A DNA stretch of 64,000 nt from Torymus aiolomorphi (Eukaryota > Arthropoda > Insecta > Hymenoptera > Torymidae). The position numbers and the translations under genes are program-made. The number at the start of each line of letters is the position of its first letter. Within the stretch, counting starts at the first letter, position 1. Shown piece by piece: positions 11,441-22,427 of the stretch. The stretch lies in contig CM070877.1 of NCBI GenBank assembly GCA_036365515.1, forward strand, positions 60,747,975 through 60,811,974. Direction: 5' to 3'. Under the pieces are notes generated by a model. The model did no database searches, had not been told where the DNA came from, and was given only the letters and a program-made list of their open reading frames with translations.

Positions 11441-11858
11441 AACCTTTTAAACCTTAAATACGCTGCGTAGAGTAGTGATAAATCCGTGTAAAATTTAAAG
11501 ACATTAGTTGATTTCTACACGTGTTATCGTAAAATAACAGAAACGATTTATGTATTCCAAGTATATACGTATATAACGAAATATACTGTAATTTATCTAG
11601 TCAGATGTCAAAGCAAAACAAATATCACAGCAAGGTGTTTTAAAACTTATTCTCTGAATCAGTGTACTTTACATCTGATGTACGAATAGCAAGAGCCAAT
11701 CTAAAATATTAAGAGGTGACCTGTATTTCTTTCAAGTAAAATATTTCCAAAAGAAATTACGTTATTTCAGGATAACACGCATAGAAATAAACTAATGTCC
11801 TTAAATTTTACGCAGATTTATCACTACTCTCCGCAGCGTATTTAAGGTTTAAAAGGTT
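11441..11858. repeat. Nested inverted repeat (MITE-like)
   Basis: About 70 bases starting AACCTTTTAAACC at 11441 return in inverted form ending GGTTTAAAAGGTT at 11858, with few mismatches. This could be a separate small transposon nested in the foldback, or the innermost part of its arms. Confidence 0.7.
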
Positions 11859-13532
11859 AAAAAATATGCAATAAAATTTTGTATCTATTCAGGATGTTTC
11901 GGTTTTAAAATTTTAAATAATTTTTTTTAAAGCTACAATAATAAATTGTTTATTTTCCTAAAAATGATGTACTGGCACACCCACACACATACATATACAC
12001 ACACGCACGCACGCACGCACACACATCCACACGCACGCATGCACGCACGCACGCACACACACTGCAATTAACTGAAAGACGTTGTTGCATAACCATTGTA
12101 ACAGCATTTTTTCGTGTTTATATTAATTGGCACATCAACTTGGGCTTCCTTAAGTTTTCTAGCTGTTGATAATCAGTTAAGATATAACAAAATAACATGA
12201 ATAAAAAGTAGATATCATAAAAAAATAATAACAACAAAGTTTGCTGTGTGAAATTTGCATAAAATGTGATGAAGCATCTTTGACTGAAGATTTCTAGGGT
12301 TTAAATAATCACAAACGTATTTTTGAGGTGAGATTTGGATTCCTCGTTCCAAAATCTATAGAAATATGTTTTCCGCAAAAAAAAATACCAAAAATTAATG
12401 TTCACCAGAGGAAACAATAGAAATTTTTCTCTAAAACTCGTACCTTTGACCTTGACGTTCAAGGTCAAATTATTGCTTTCTAAATAAATCATATTTTTTT
12501 TATATTGGAAATTGCATCTTCTTTCCAAAAAGTGTTGGTTGGTTTTGATATCATATTTATGTTCGAAGCTCTACGATTTTGTCCAAGATCGAATCGAATT
12601 AGTACACTGTGCGAGGTCACGAGCGTGCGATGTGAACGATAGCGGTAGAGGCGAAGACTGAGCGTCGCGCAACTAGCCCGCGCAGGGAGAATAGTGCGAG
12701 TACGCAGGAGCATACGTAAGAGATACGCGATCGCGCAGCAGCAAGATAGGCGCGAGGAGAGAGAGAGAAAGCAGTAGAGAGGGAAGCCGCTGGCGAGGAT
12801 ACTGCAGGCAGGCAGGTGCCGCGCTGGGAGAGAGAGAGAGTAGTGGGGAGGGAGATATCACCGGCCATCGTGCAGTAACAGGGCAAGCGCCCGTAAGTAG
12901 TTACGGGTCGAGAGCTCATTAATACGGAAGTATAACTGAGGTTACGGTAGCGGTCCGTGTGTCGTCCAGGGGTTGAGTAGTTTCGTAGTAGGAAGTCTAG
13001 GTGCCAGGTGGCCAGTGAGTCTGGATCGCTCCAGAGTGCTTCGAGAAGGAGTTCAACGTCGAGATTGTTGTATTCGGGTATTTTCTCTTTTCGCAGGTTT
13101 TCGAAGCAACGAGGTGGACGCGGGAGGAGACGCCATTTTGAGGCGGTTAGACAGAGGGGCCTGAGTCAGCAGCTGGCAGCAATTTTGGAAGTTCTTTCCT
13201 GATTTACTTTGAATAAAGTTATACTCATTTCCAAGTTTTGTATTTGTCATTATTTGCGAGTGTGATTTTGTGTTGTCCCTCGAGCCTTATTTTCAGGAAT
13301 TCAGAAAATTATCACCGTGGGTAATCAGTAACGCAATACTGTTTCATCGTTGACATAACGGGAGTTGTAGTTGTTGCTCACCATTAGAACCTCCTTTGAT
13401 CGAGATATAAGTCTTAGGCCGAGGTGTGACTCGGGAAGGAGTCACGACGGTAAGGTGGTTTAGTGCTTGTTTCGAGGTCATTTTGAGGAACGAACTCAAT
13501 ATAGTGGGAATAACAAAGCACTATGTCACAAA

Positions 13533-13543
13533 TGGCGCCCAAC
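13533..13543 (+). promoter_or_regulatory. Primer-binding site of Gypsy-A
   Basis: TGGCGCCCAAC begins two bases after the LTR end. This word is the standard tRNA-Lys-type primer-binding site of many LTR elements. The miniature element at 58902 has the same one. Confidence 0.85.
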
Positions 13544-13944
13544 TAATTAATGGTAGCAACAACGGATCGAGTTGAGATAGTTTTTGTGTTATATGTGGTG
13601 AAGGTGTAATTAGTGGCAGTGAATAAGTCGAGTAAGAGTGGCGATAAAGTGCTGACAGTACGAAAGTAAGAAAAGAAAAACGGCTCAGGAAGGGGGATTC
13701 TTAAGTGAATTGTGGGTCGAGAATTTTCTTTTCAGGTGGATTATCAGAGTGTGGGATAGAATTTTTTTTAGAAAGAATTGTGGGTCGAGAAAAAATTTTT
13801 TTTTTCCTTTCCTCTCTCTTTTTCAGGAATAGGGGGTCAAAAATTTAAATAAAATTTTTTTTTTTTTACGTCAGAGTTGAAGAAAAATAGAAGGGAAATT
13901 ATTTTCTGCTCCTGCTCTTCGGTTTCTGGGTTGCTCCTCTCTCA

Positions 13945-14236
13945 TTTACAGGTTCGAGTATTTGAATTTACAGGTTCGAGTATTTGAATTTACAGGTTCG
14001 AGTATTTGAATTTACAGGTTCGAGTATTTGAATTTACAGGTTCGAGTATTTGAATTTACAGGTTCGAGTATTTGAATTTACAGGTTCGAGTATTTGAATT
14101 TACAGGTTCGAGTATTTGAATTTACAGGTTCGAGTATTTGAATTTACAGGTTCGAGTATTTGAATTTACAGGTTCGAGTATTTGAATTTACAGGTTCGAG
14201 TATTTGAATTTACAGGTTCGAGTATTTGAATTAGAG
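13945..14236 (+). repeat. 22-bp tandem repeat, about 13 copies
   Basis: The unit TTTACAGGTTCGAGTATTTGA is repeated about 13 times with period 22 and almost no differences. It lies in the leader between primer-binding site and gag. There are no spacers, so it is not a CRISPR array. Near-perfect identity suggests recent expansion. Confidence 0.93.
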
Positions 14237-14326
14237 CTCAACATTGAATAACCACGAATACGGGTTGAGTTTCTGTTCTCCTGTTATCCCTGCTGGTGGT
14301 GAGGCAGTACATATAGCACGTTCAAC

Positions 14327-16586
14327 ATGGCAACTAAGAAAGCCAAGAAAGTGGATCAATATCAAGCCAGGATGAGGGAACTCAGTAACAATCGAGAGTA
14401 CAGGGTCCGGTTTCGTGATGTGATGCGGAAAACGAGCGAAGTGGTTGAAAGTAACCTACAGGAATTAGGTCTCAATCGTCACGGTAGCCACCAAGCCAAG
14501 GCAGAGAGATTGTTTCGAGCTTGCCTATGAACGGTGGGAGTGACGGAGGTGACATGGTTTCCGGAAACGGATGAAGCCGAAGGCAAGGACGTACCATTGG
14601 AGGATGAATTGGTAATGGCCTTTAGTGACGTCAACCAAGAGTATGAGACGGAAGAAGAAGATGTACGATCTCGACGAAAGGAAAATACAGGGGTCAGAGA
14701 CGCACTGCGTATTATTCCAGAGACGGAAGCGGAAGCCGAGGTTACGAGAAACCAAGGCCCTGCGGACGACATGGCTGCACAAGCTATGGTGATGTTACCA
14801 GGAACACAGGTGCCCCCTAGAGACAGCAGTAATGGAGCACTTCCCAGGATCACTGTCAGCATGGAGCACAACTTAAATTCAAGGTGGAAAGAAAATACGG
14901 GGGTGCGGAATTCAGTGGACAGTCAATATTTGATGCCACCGCAGCTACGTTACGAGGCGTTGGGTACTGAGGCGAGAGGGAGCACACCTAGCTCGCGCTG
15001 GCCAATAGCACATCTGCCAAGCCTTCGAGTGCAGTCGAGAAATAACGAATCAGGCCATACTTCGAGGATTAGGCAGTTGGGGGACAGATCAAAACATACG
15101 CGAGACTTCGAGATCCACAACGAAAGAGAGGACTTAGCTGAGGAGTATGAGCCGAGGGAAGGGCGATTCGTAAGAGTCACTAAACAGACGACAACTCGCT
15201 CTACCCCCCGACGGCGTAGAAAGATAGCGCTCCCAGAAAGCTCAAGTTCCGACTCGGAGGAAGGAATTCCGCTACTGTCCTCGAGTAGGCTGCGGGCTGA
15301 TTTTCGAGATTTGAGTCCGCAAAGCAATGATTCGAGAGAAATATATGTGACTCCTCGTAACCGACGAAATCGAGGGGATGAATCACATGCGAGGCAGCAG
15401 AGGTCACGGAGAGATTATTACCCGGAAGAGTCACCGGCAGTTCGAGATAACAGTTTGTACGTAATAAAAACTTTGAAGAGCTGGGGGTTGAGGTACACGG
15501 GTGATGCCAAGAACTCACCAGATCAGTTTTTGTCACGCCTGAAGGCGTGTAAACGTGCTACTGGAGTCCGCGATGAATAGCTTCTGCCATGCCTTGCAAG
15601 CGTTCTAATCAAGGAAGCAGGTGATTGGTATGATGTATATCAGGAAGACATAGAACTATGGGACTTTGGGACCTCCGAGAAGGCCTTTAGACGCCAATTT
15701 ATTGGTGAGCTACATGAGGACGACATCATGGAAGAACTGAGGGCACGTTACCAAGGTCTGAAGGAGAAGGTGTCCCCGTTCTTAACAAAATTTCGAAGAA
15801 TCATTGCTCACTTAAAGAGACCACCTTCGTTAAGAGAACAACTGAACTTGGCGTTCTCCCATTTACGACCGGAGTATCAAGATTATCTATGGGATAAGAG
15901 GTTAGATAGTTTCGAGGCAATTGAGAAATTTGGTAGGGAATTAGAGAGACGAGAGGCGATTAAGGAGAGATATAACTCCCCGCCTCGTCGAGACAAATCG
16001 AGAATTCCAGGTACAACATATAGTGGCCCGCACCGCAATACACATAAAGTAGCGGCGGTGGGGGAGTCTTCTAGTGAAGGAGAGAGCAGCCAGCCGGAGA
16101 GAGGGAAGAGTAAAAAGAAAAATAAAAAGGACGGAGCAAAGAGAGCTGAAGGAGAAGTGGCAGCATTGAATAACCCTGCCGTCCCAGGACGGTCCAATGG
16201 AAAGGAGGGTAGGAGCTAAGTCAAAACAACCCAAGTATCAAGCGGTTCACCACCTAGAGGAAAAACTCAGGTGAACGAGACAACAAAGCCAGTTCAACCG
16301 GCGCCGTATTGTGCGCCAGTGGAGAACTCAAGACCTTTGGGGGGGGGGGGGCTCGAGTTTTGTAGGACCATGTTTTATTTGCCAAGTAGTAGGTCATCGA
16401 GCAGCTGACTGTCCAAAAAGAGCTTGTTATATATGCGGGAAAAAAGGACACTTTTCTCGTGATTGTCCAACAAAGCAAGGGCAACAGTGCCAAGGGTGTG
16501 GCAAGGAGGGTACAACACTAAAGGAGTGCCCTAATTGCCGCCATATTGTCTTAGCTTTGGGAAACGGGCCCGCCAGGACGCAATAG
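14327..16586 (+). pseudogene. gag: Gypsy-A gag (capsid plus zinc knuckles), broken
   Basis: Gag forms the particle that packages the element RNA. It starts at ATG 14327. The frame is interrupted by TGA 14528, TAG 15578 and TAA 16217, all in the same phase, with coding-like sequence on each side. The capsid-like part (about 15480-15960) includes a conserved LKRPPSLREQLNLA block. A 13-G run at 16339-16351 shifts the frame. The nucleocapsid then continues in another phase with CX2CX4HX4C knuckles at about 16377-16480 and a third cysteine group after that. The G-run probably changed length by slippage. At least four lesions make it nonfunctional. Confidence 0.88.
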
Positions 16587-16653
16587 AGGCGCAGGCGCAG
16601 GAGTAACTGGGGCCCAAAGCGCAGTAGTAGAGTTAAAGGAGGACGTCAACGAC

Positions 16654-17481
16654 ATGGAGTTGAGGTCGAGTGGGGGGAAACATCGAGTGAAGAGTATACT
16701 GAAACCGGGTGCGACGGTTTCAAGTATAAAAGAGCCTTGTGTTACGGCTCGAGTAGAGAGTATACTGAAACCGGGTGCGACGGTTTCAAGTGTAAAGGAG
16801 CCTTGTGTTACGGCTCGAGTGGAGAGTATACTGGAACCGGATGCGACGGTTTCAAGCGTAAAGGAGCCTTGTGGTACGGCTCGAGGAGAGAGTATACCGA
16901 AGTTGACTGCAACCGATCCGAGTATAAGGGAGCCTTGTGTTACGGCTCGAGTAGAGGATGAGAAGGAACCTGGTGCAACGGGTTCGAGTGAGCTTTGTGT
17001 GATGGCTCGGGTAGTGGAAGTGGAGAAACCTTGTGTTACGGTTTCGAGGAAGAAGGAGGAGGGGGACGGAGAATTAGCAAAGGTAATTGCTCAAAAAAAG
17101 AAAGAACAACCACAAGATGCTACTTCACCATGGGGGAGAAATCGGGTCAGCTGGGTACCGTCAAGCAGCGAAGAGGACAGTGGATCTGAAAAAGAGGGTG
17201 AGAACGAAGAAGGAACGCATAATGACATAGTGTTGGAGTTACCTATGAAAGATTGGACGTTACCAAATCCAGAAGAAGAGAAAGATTATGCTTTGCTACC
17301 ACAAATTCAAAAAGCCGTGGACATAATTCTGGAGGACACAGCAGAACCCGAAGCTAAGGCAGCAGAACCTGACGGCAAGGGTAATCAATCGTCGCAAAAC
17401 CGGGAAGGAGGGCTTTCGGGATCGAGCGGGGGTAGTAATGGTCTAAGCATGGGGGGGACGCTATTCCAGAGAATAGCGTAA
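16654..17481 (+). CDS. Repeat-bearing linker ORF between gag and pol
   Basis: This 275-codon ORF begins ATG 16654. The first half is a tandem 22-residue repeat (66 bp, about five units, 16686-16975) with the recurring ESILKPGATVSS and EPCVTARV words. The second half is acidic and glutamate-rich. It sits where the nucleocapsid-protease linker of a Gag-Pol polyprotein would be, and has no enzyme motif. The expanding repeat keeps frame because its unit is a multiple of three. It was probably once fused to gag or pol. Confidence 0.6.
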   Translation: MELRSSGGKHRVKSILKPGATVSSIKEPCVTARVESILKPGATVSSVKEPCVTARVESILEPDATVSSVKEPCGTARGESIPKLTATDPSIREPCVTARVEDEKEPGATGSSELCVMARVVEVEKPCVTVSRKKEEGDGELAKVIAQKKKEQPQDATSPWGRNRVSWVPSSSEEDSGSEKEGENEEGTHNDIVLELPMKDWTLPNPEEEKDYALLPQIQKAVDIILEDTAEPEAKAAEPDGKGNQSSQNREGGLSGSSGGSNGLSMGGTLFQRIA

Positions 17482-17510
17482 AGTTATGAGAGTGGGTGGG
17501 GGTCGAGGAT

Positions 17511-20500
17511 GTCGTGAAAGCAGCCGCTTTGGATAATAGAAACTTTATCCGAGTAATGATTGGAAACGAGCCTTACCTTGCACTACTAGATCCTGTAGCA
17601 ACCATATCCCTAGTTGGTCCGCGAATTTTGGATAAATATCGAGACCGATTACGACCATCGAGTGGCTAAGTGAGAGGAGTGTCTGGACTTCCGATGAAGA
17701 TTCAAGGTAACTTACGAATATCGATTGATGTCGATAGCCATTTAGGACTGCTAGAGTTCAGAGCCGTCGAGGAAATCAATCATGACATCATTTTGGGCAT
17801 GGATTTCCGAGTCAAATGGGATTTATCGTTACAACTTCGAGACAAACGGTGGAAGTGTGGAGATAAAGGGAAGTGGCATTCCTTTGCCACGAATGTCGAC
17901 GAATCCACCCCTGCTATAATGGCGGAGTGTGCAGTGCTAACTGAACTGACACTGAGCGAAACCGAACGCATTAAGGAGATTGTGGATAGATTAGTCCATA
18001 AACAAACCGTAGACTATCTGCCATCTACCCATTTAACGGAACACCATATCGAGTTGACCGACTACACTCCGATTCGCCATGCACCAAGGCGTCGATCACC
18101 AGCAATGTGGTCTGTAGCCCAGGAGGTCGTTCGAGAAATGCATCGGGCAGGAATAATCGAGAGATCGGCAAGCGCGTGGTGTCATGCACCAGTGATACAG
18201 AAAAACTCGGATGGAAAATTCCGCTTCTGCATCGACTTCCGGGACTTAAATGCTCGCAGCAAAAAAGATGCTTATCCGCTACGCCATCCAAATATGGATG
18301 GAATCTTAGATAAGTTGCGACGGGCAAAATATATCTCCAAAATCGATCTCAAAAACGCCTACTTCCAGGTCGAGTTAGATGAAGAGAGTAGGCAATATAC
18401 AGCCTTTGCAGTTCTTGGGTCGGGCTTGTGGCAATTCAAGAGAATGCATGGTTTAACGAATGCACCAGCTACATTTCAACGGCTGATAGATGCACTTTTC
18501 GGTCCAGAGATGGAACCACATGTGTTTGGTTACCTTGATGATATCATCATAGCTACTGACTCGTTCGAGGAGCATCAAAAATGGCTAGAGATTGTTGTTA
18601 CAAAAATTCGAGATGCTCATCTTACAGTCAATTGGAACAAATGTGAGTTTGGTTGTTCGAGAGTTCGATACCTGGGGTATTTATTAGATCGAGATGGGTT
18701 ACGGCCAGATATGGAAAGGGTCGAGCCAATCTTACAATACCCAGTTTCGAAGACGAAGAGGCAGTTAAGGCGATTTCTAGGAATGGTGGGGTGGTATTCA
18801 AGATTCATCGAGAAGGAGAGTGAGATAAGCTATTCCTCCTGAAGCTAATCAAGAAAACGCAGGCCTGACAGTGGAGTGCTGAGCAGCAAGACGCATTTGA
18901 ACAATTAAAATTGGCGCTCCCAAGGGCTCCGGTATTGGCAAGGCCCGACTTCACCCGAGAGTTCACGGTGCAGTGCGACGCTAGTAATGATGCTATTGGG
19001 GCGGTATTGTCTCAAGAGTTTGAAGATGGAGAACACCCGATTGTGTATATACATCGAGTACTCTCAAGCGCTGAAAGGAATTACTCCACATCGGAGAAGG
19101 AGTGCCTCGCATTGGTTTGGGCTATTAAAAAGCTGCGACCGTACCTCGAGGGGTACAAGTTTACCGCAATTACTGATCATAGCGCACTGCGGTGGCTGCA
19201 GAGTCTGAAGGAACCAACCGGGCGGTTAGCTCGATGGGCTCTTGAATTGCAACAATGGGATGTTCGGATAGTACACCGGAAGGGCGCAATGCATCGAGTT
19301 CCAGACGCACTATCGAGAATCTTTGAGGAGGAATCTAGCGAGATCGGAATTGCTGCTTTCGAGAAGTGAAGGATCCGTGGTATTTGAAGCGTATTGAAGA
19401 AATTCAAGGTAATCCGGTCAAGTACAAGTCGTGGCGAGTGGCTGATGGACTTGTGTATAAGCAGCGGATCGATCCTCTACTGGGTCCAATTACTGGGGGG
19501 GAGGAGACCTGGAAATTGGTAGTTCCAGTTGAGTATCGAGATCGAGTGCTGAAAGATGCTCATTGTGAGGTAACGGCGGGCCATCTTGGAGTCGAGAAAA
19601 CATACGAACGAATCGCCCAAGAATATTACTGGCCGGGGGTCTGGCATGACGTCTATGAGTTCGTGCAGAGATGTGACGAGTGTCAGAGGTACAAGCCTGA
19701 CCAAACGGCGCCAAAGGGGCTAATGGGGGGTCGAGTCATCGAGCATCCATGGGCTGTAGTGGCCTAAGACCTTATGGAGTTGCCACAGAGTAAGGGACAG
19801 TACAAGTATGTCATTGCTTTCCAGGACCTGTTCACTCGCTGGATCGTGATGCGGCCAGTACGAGCGGCCACTGATAAAAATGTGGCAAAGGCATTCGAGG
19901 AGTTAGTCCTTTTTCGATGGGGAACTCCCGACTACCTCTTAACTGACAACGGGAAGGAGTTCGACATTAAGGACCTAGGGAGAATTCTTGAGGTATATGG
20001 AGTGACACGAGTAATGACACCCCCCTATCACCCCCAAGCCAATCTCGTAGAGCGTAGCAACAGAACAATTAAGACAATGATCGCCACTTTCGTCAAGACG
20101 GACCACTCCAACTGGGATCAACACCTCCATGAACTGCGACATGCGATGAATACGGCGGTTCAGTCGAGTACTTGAGTCTCGCCGGCGTTTTTAAATTATG
20201 GACGTCACCCTGCTCCCGTAAAAAGTTTGCGTCGCGAGGTCGAGACGAAAGGCTCGAAGGTACGTTTTCCGCGAGAAGTCTGAGGGGATCAAGTGAAACG
20301 ATTGGACGCGTTGAGAGATCTGGTAACAAGAAATATCGAAAGTCTCATCAACGGCAGGCCGAATATTATAATAAGGGTCGGCGAGAGGTTCAGTATCAAG
20401 TAGGAGATTTGGTCATGCACAAGGTGCACGTGTTGTCATGCGGGGCGCGGAAATTTTCCGCTAAGCTTCCTCCGGACTGGGAGGGTCCCTTTGAAATAAT

Positions 20501-20627
20501 TGAGGTCAAACCACCGAATGTTTATACGTTAAACATGGGGAATGAACGCAAAAACCCGAAAGAGCATGTAAGCGAACTTAAGAAGTATCGAGAGAGTCGA
20601 GGTGTAAAGGGAATTACTAACCAGTAG
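17511..20627 (+). pseudogene. pol: Gypsy-A pol (protease, RT, RNase H, integrase), broken
   Basis: Protease: the active-site region at 17583-17603 reads LLDPVAT, where retropepsins have D-S/T-G, so two of three triad residues are changed. TAA 17667 follows. Reverse transcriptase: 17670-18842, with the YLDD box at 18531-18542. A frameshift before 18911 leads to RNase H (18911-19369, with CDAS and TDHS acidic blocks). Another phase change at 19366 starts the integrase, with its H-H-C-C zinc region (about 19558-19690). TAA 19765 directly precedes the first core aspartate; the core (DNGKEF and an ANLVERS block) reaches TGA 20173. More shifts follow before the C-terminal domain ends at TAG 20625-20627. 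The copy cannot make a working enzyme. Confidence 0.93.
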
Positions 20628-20760
20628 CAATTGATGTATTAATCCCAATGTCAAGGGTAAGTGTTGATTGTTCTGTCTATCGTGTTGTCATCATATTATT
20701 TTCTAGTCGAGGTTAGGAAAGTTTTATTAATTTGTGTAATTACTACGCAGAATTGTAGCA

Positions 20761-22298
20761 ATGTCAAGAATGGTCGGCAGTATCCCACCTACTATCCGGG
20801 CCCTGAGCCCGGTACTCAGCCTGTCTCCGCTTCGCTCTCCACCAGCGAACGGCAGTCATGCTGACTGGTTAGAGAGGACTTTGCTGGAAGATATGGAGCC
20901 AGAGGAGAAATGGAAGGTGGCGGTGGCACAAGCTCCAAAGATACCGCGGAGGAAGGACGATATTCGAGGGGGGTCTCCGGTCCTCGAAATACATATCGAC
21001 CCTGCCGAGATCGAGCCCGCTCATCTTCGGCTCCGTCCGCCAGGGGAGTGAAGCGGCCAGCTGTAGGTGAGGCAGAATCGCTCATCGAAGAAATGCTAGT
21101 CGATGTGTGGGAATCCGGGGTTGAGGGAGGGGAAGGGGGAGGTTGGGCCGGATTCCTCAGTGACCAGGCCGTGGCGGAGTTAAACGAGTGGTTAGGGGAG
21201 ACCGAAGTTTCACCGCACCACTCGTTATGGCCGCTTGAGGAAGATTGCCCAAGCCAAACCCTTCCCCTCACACATTTCGAGTCTGGGGTCGAGGTACTGG
21301 GGGGATCGAAACCACTTCGAAGGCCGCATTTTGTGGCGGAGCAGGTACGATATGAGGAGGCTTTCTGCACCTCACCCTTCCCATCCATTGAGCCTTTCTC
21401 AACAAATATCGCGGACTGGGATAACGATGAGCCATCACCGAGTCCCCTAATCCGCGTATCCAACTGGCCGAGGGAGAAAGATCGACGAGTCCGGTTTAAC
21501 CCACGGCGATTCGAGGACGGGGAAGAGGCTGACTCGGTAAATCTCAAGGAGGAGATATCCGTCAAGCCACCCGAGAACGAGCCCGGGACCCTGTCAGGGG
21601 TCAATACTCCACCCACGGAACAGGACGAAGTGATCCCAATCTCGCCAGCTCCATCAGCTAGGGGCGAGCCAGAGTCCGGAGAGGAAGAGGTACGGCGGTC
21701 GGCTTTCGAGCGATTGGGGAAACCCCCCCAGCCATCACCTCGACAACCATCTCCAGACCGGTACCCGGACTCCCGTTTTTATCCGGCCTGCGGAGTACTG
21801 TTTGGGCACCTTCGTCCCGTGCTCGTGGACAGGAACGTAGATCCTATGAACGGCGTCTGCTTCAATTGTTGGCAGAAGGGGCACACGCGATTCGCGTGTA
21901 CTGCGGAACAAAGCCTATTCTGCTACAATTGTGACCGTCGCGGCGTGACATTGCGCAACTGTCCACAGTGTGCGGACGAGCACCTCAGCTACCTCCGCAG
22001 CCGGGACTCGAACCGGAGTAACCAACCAGGGGGTACTCCACTACCTTCCCAAAAGTCAGGGAGGCGGCGATCGAGCCGGTGGGATCAGCCGGCAGCACCA
22101 GCAGGACCATCGCTGTCAGCCACCGGAGCCGACCCACCACCCATCCCAACACCGCCGGAACTGGTGGCCATCAGCAGTACTCCAGGAATGGCAACTACCA
22201 GCTCGTCCATCCTGGAGTATTTTCAAAGTATTCGGCATCTGCCTGGTGATCTGCAGGCAGCATTGTTGCGGGCCTTCATGATGGCCCAAGGCCAATAA
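20761..22298 (+). pseudogene. Post-pol zinc-knuckle ORF of Gypsy-A
   Basis: ATG 20761 opens one phase to 21051. A second phase overlaps it and stays open to 22298, so the ORF seems to be one gene with a single shift between about 20940 and 21050. The product would be about 500 residues: an acidic, serine/proline-rich N-terminal part, then a cysteine region at about 21855-21975 with one CX2CX4HX4C knuckle and two further CX2C pairs, and a polar C-terminus. It lacks signal peptide and membrane segments, so it is not an envelope. Its knuckles resemble those of gag, suggesting a duplicated nucleocapsid or RNA-binding accessory protein (inference). Confidence 0.65.
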
Positions 22299-22407
22299 GG
22301 TGAGTAGGTCATAGTTCGAGTAATAGAGATAATGCTCTGGAGCGATCGCAGCAACGGAGGGTAATGGGGTCGAGTAAGCCAATGATTAGAGGGTACTAAT
22401 CGTCTTA

Positions 22408-22423
22408 GTGGGGGGGGGGGGGG
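22408..22423 (+). promoter_or_regulatory. Polypurine tract of Gypsy-A
   Basis: A long G-run ends four bases before the 3' LTR start TGTGACGATG at 22428. Confidence 0.7.
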
Positions 22424-22427
22424 TTAT

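Larger units (their letters stand above)
10085..12611. mobile_element. Foldback element with Transib-like, RSS-like ends
   Basis: This is a non-autonomous element with inverted arms of roughly 780 bases (10085-10866 and about 11857-12611). Both ends read CACAGTG, then 22 bases, then ACAAAATCG. It sits between CGACG (10080-10084) and CGAGG (12612-12616). The empty site is visible in the 3' LTR at 22681-22685 as a single CGACG. Five-base GC-rich duplications and CACNNTG ends are typical of the Transib superfamily, the relatives of RAG1 (established knowledge). No transposase is encoded, so assignment rests on ends and target alone. Simple GT/CA tracts occur in both arms. Confidence 0.82.
9823..13530 (+). 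mobile_element. 5' LTR of Gypsy-A, interrupted
   Basis: It starts TGTGACGATG and ends ATGTCACA just before the primer-binding site. Removing the 2527-bp foldback and its 5-bp duplication leaves about 1176 bases. GA-rich tracts, an AATAAA near 13212 and the 22428 copy support the assignment. The short ORFs inside are not supported as genes. Confidence 0.9.

Noticed and set aside
13945..14236. 22-bp repeats as a possible CRISPR array
   Set aside because: Units are contiguous without spacers and lie in the leader of a eukaryotic LTR retrotransposon.
20816..21616. 266-codon minus-strand ORF
   Set aside because: Antisense shadow of the post-pol zinc-knuckle ORF.
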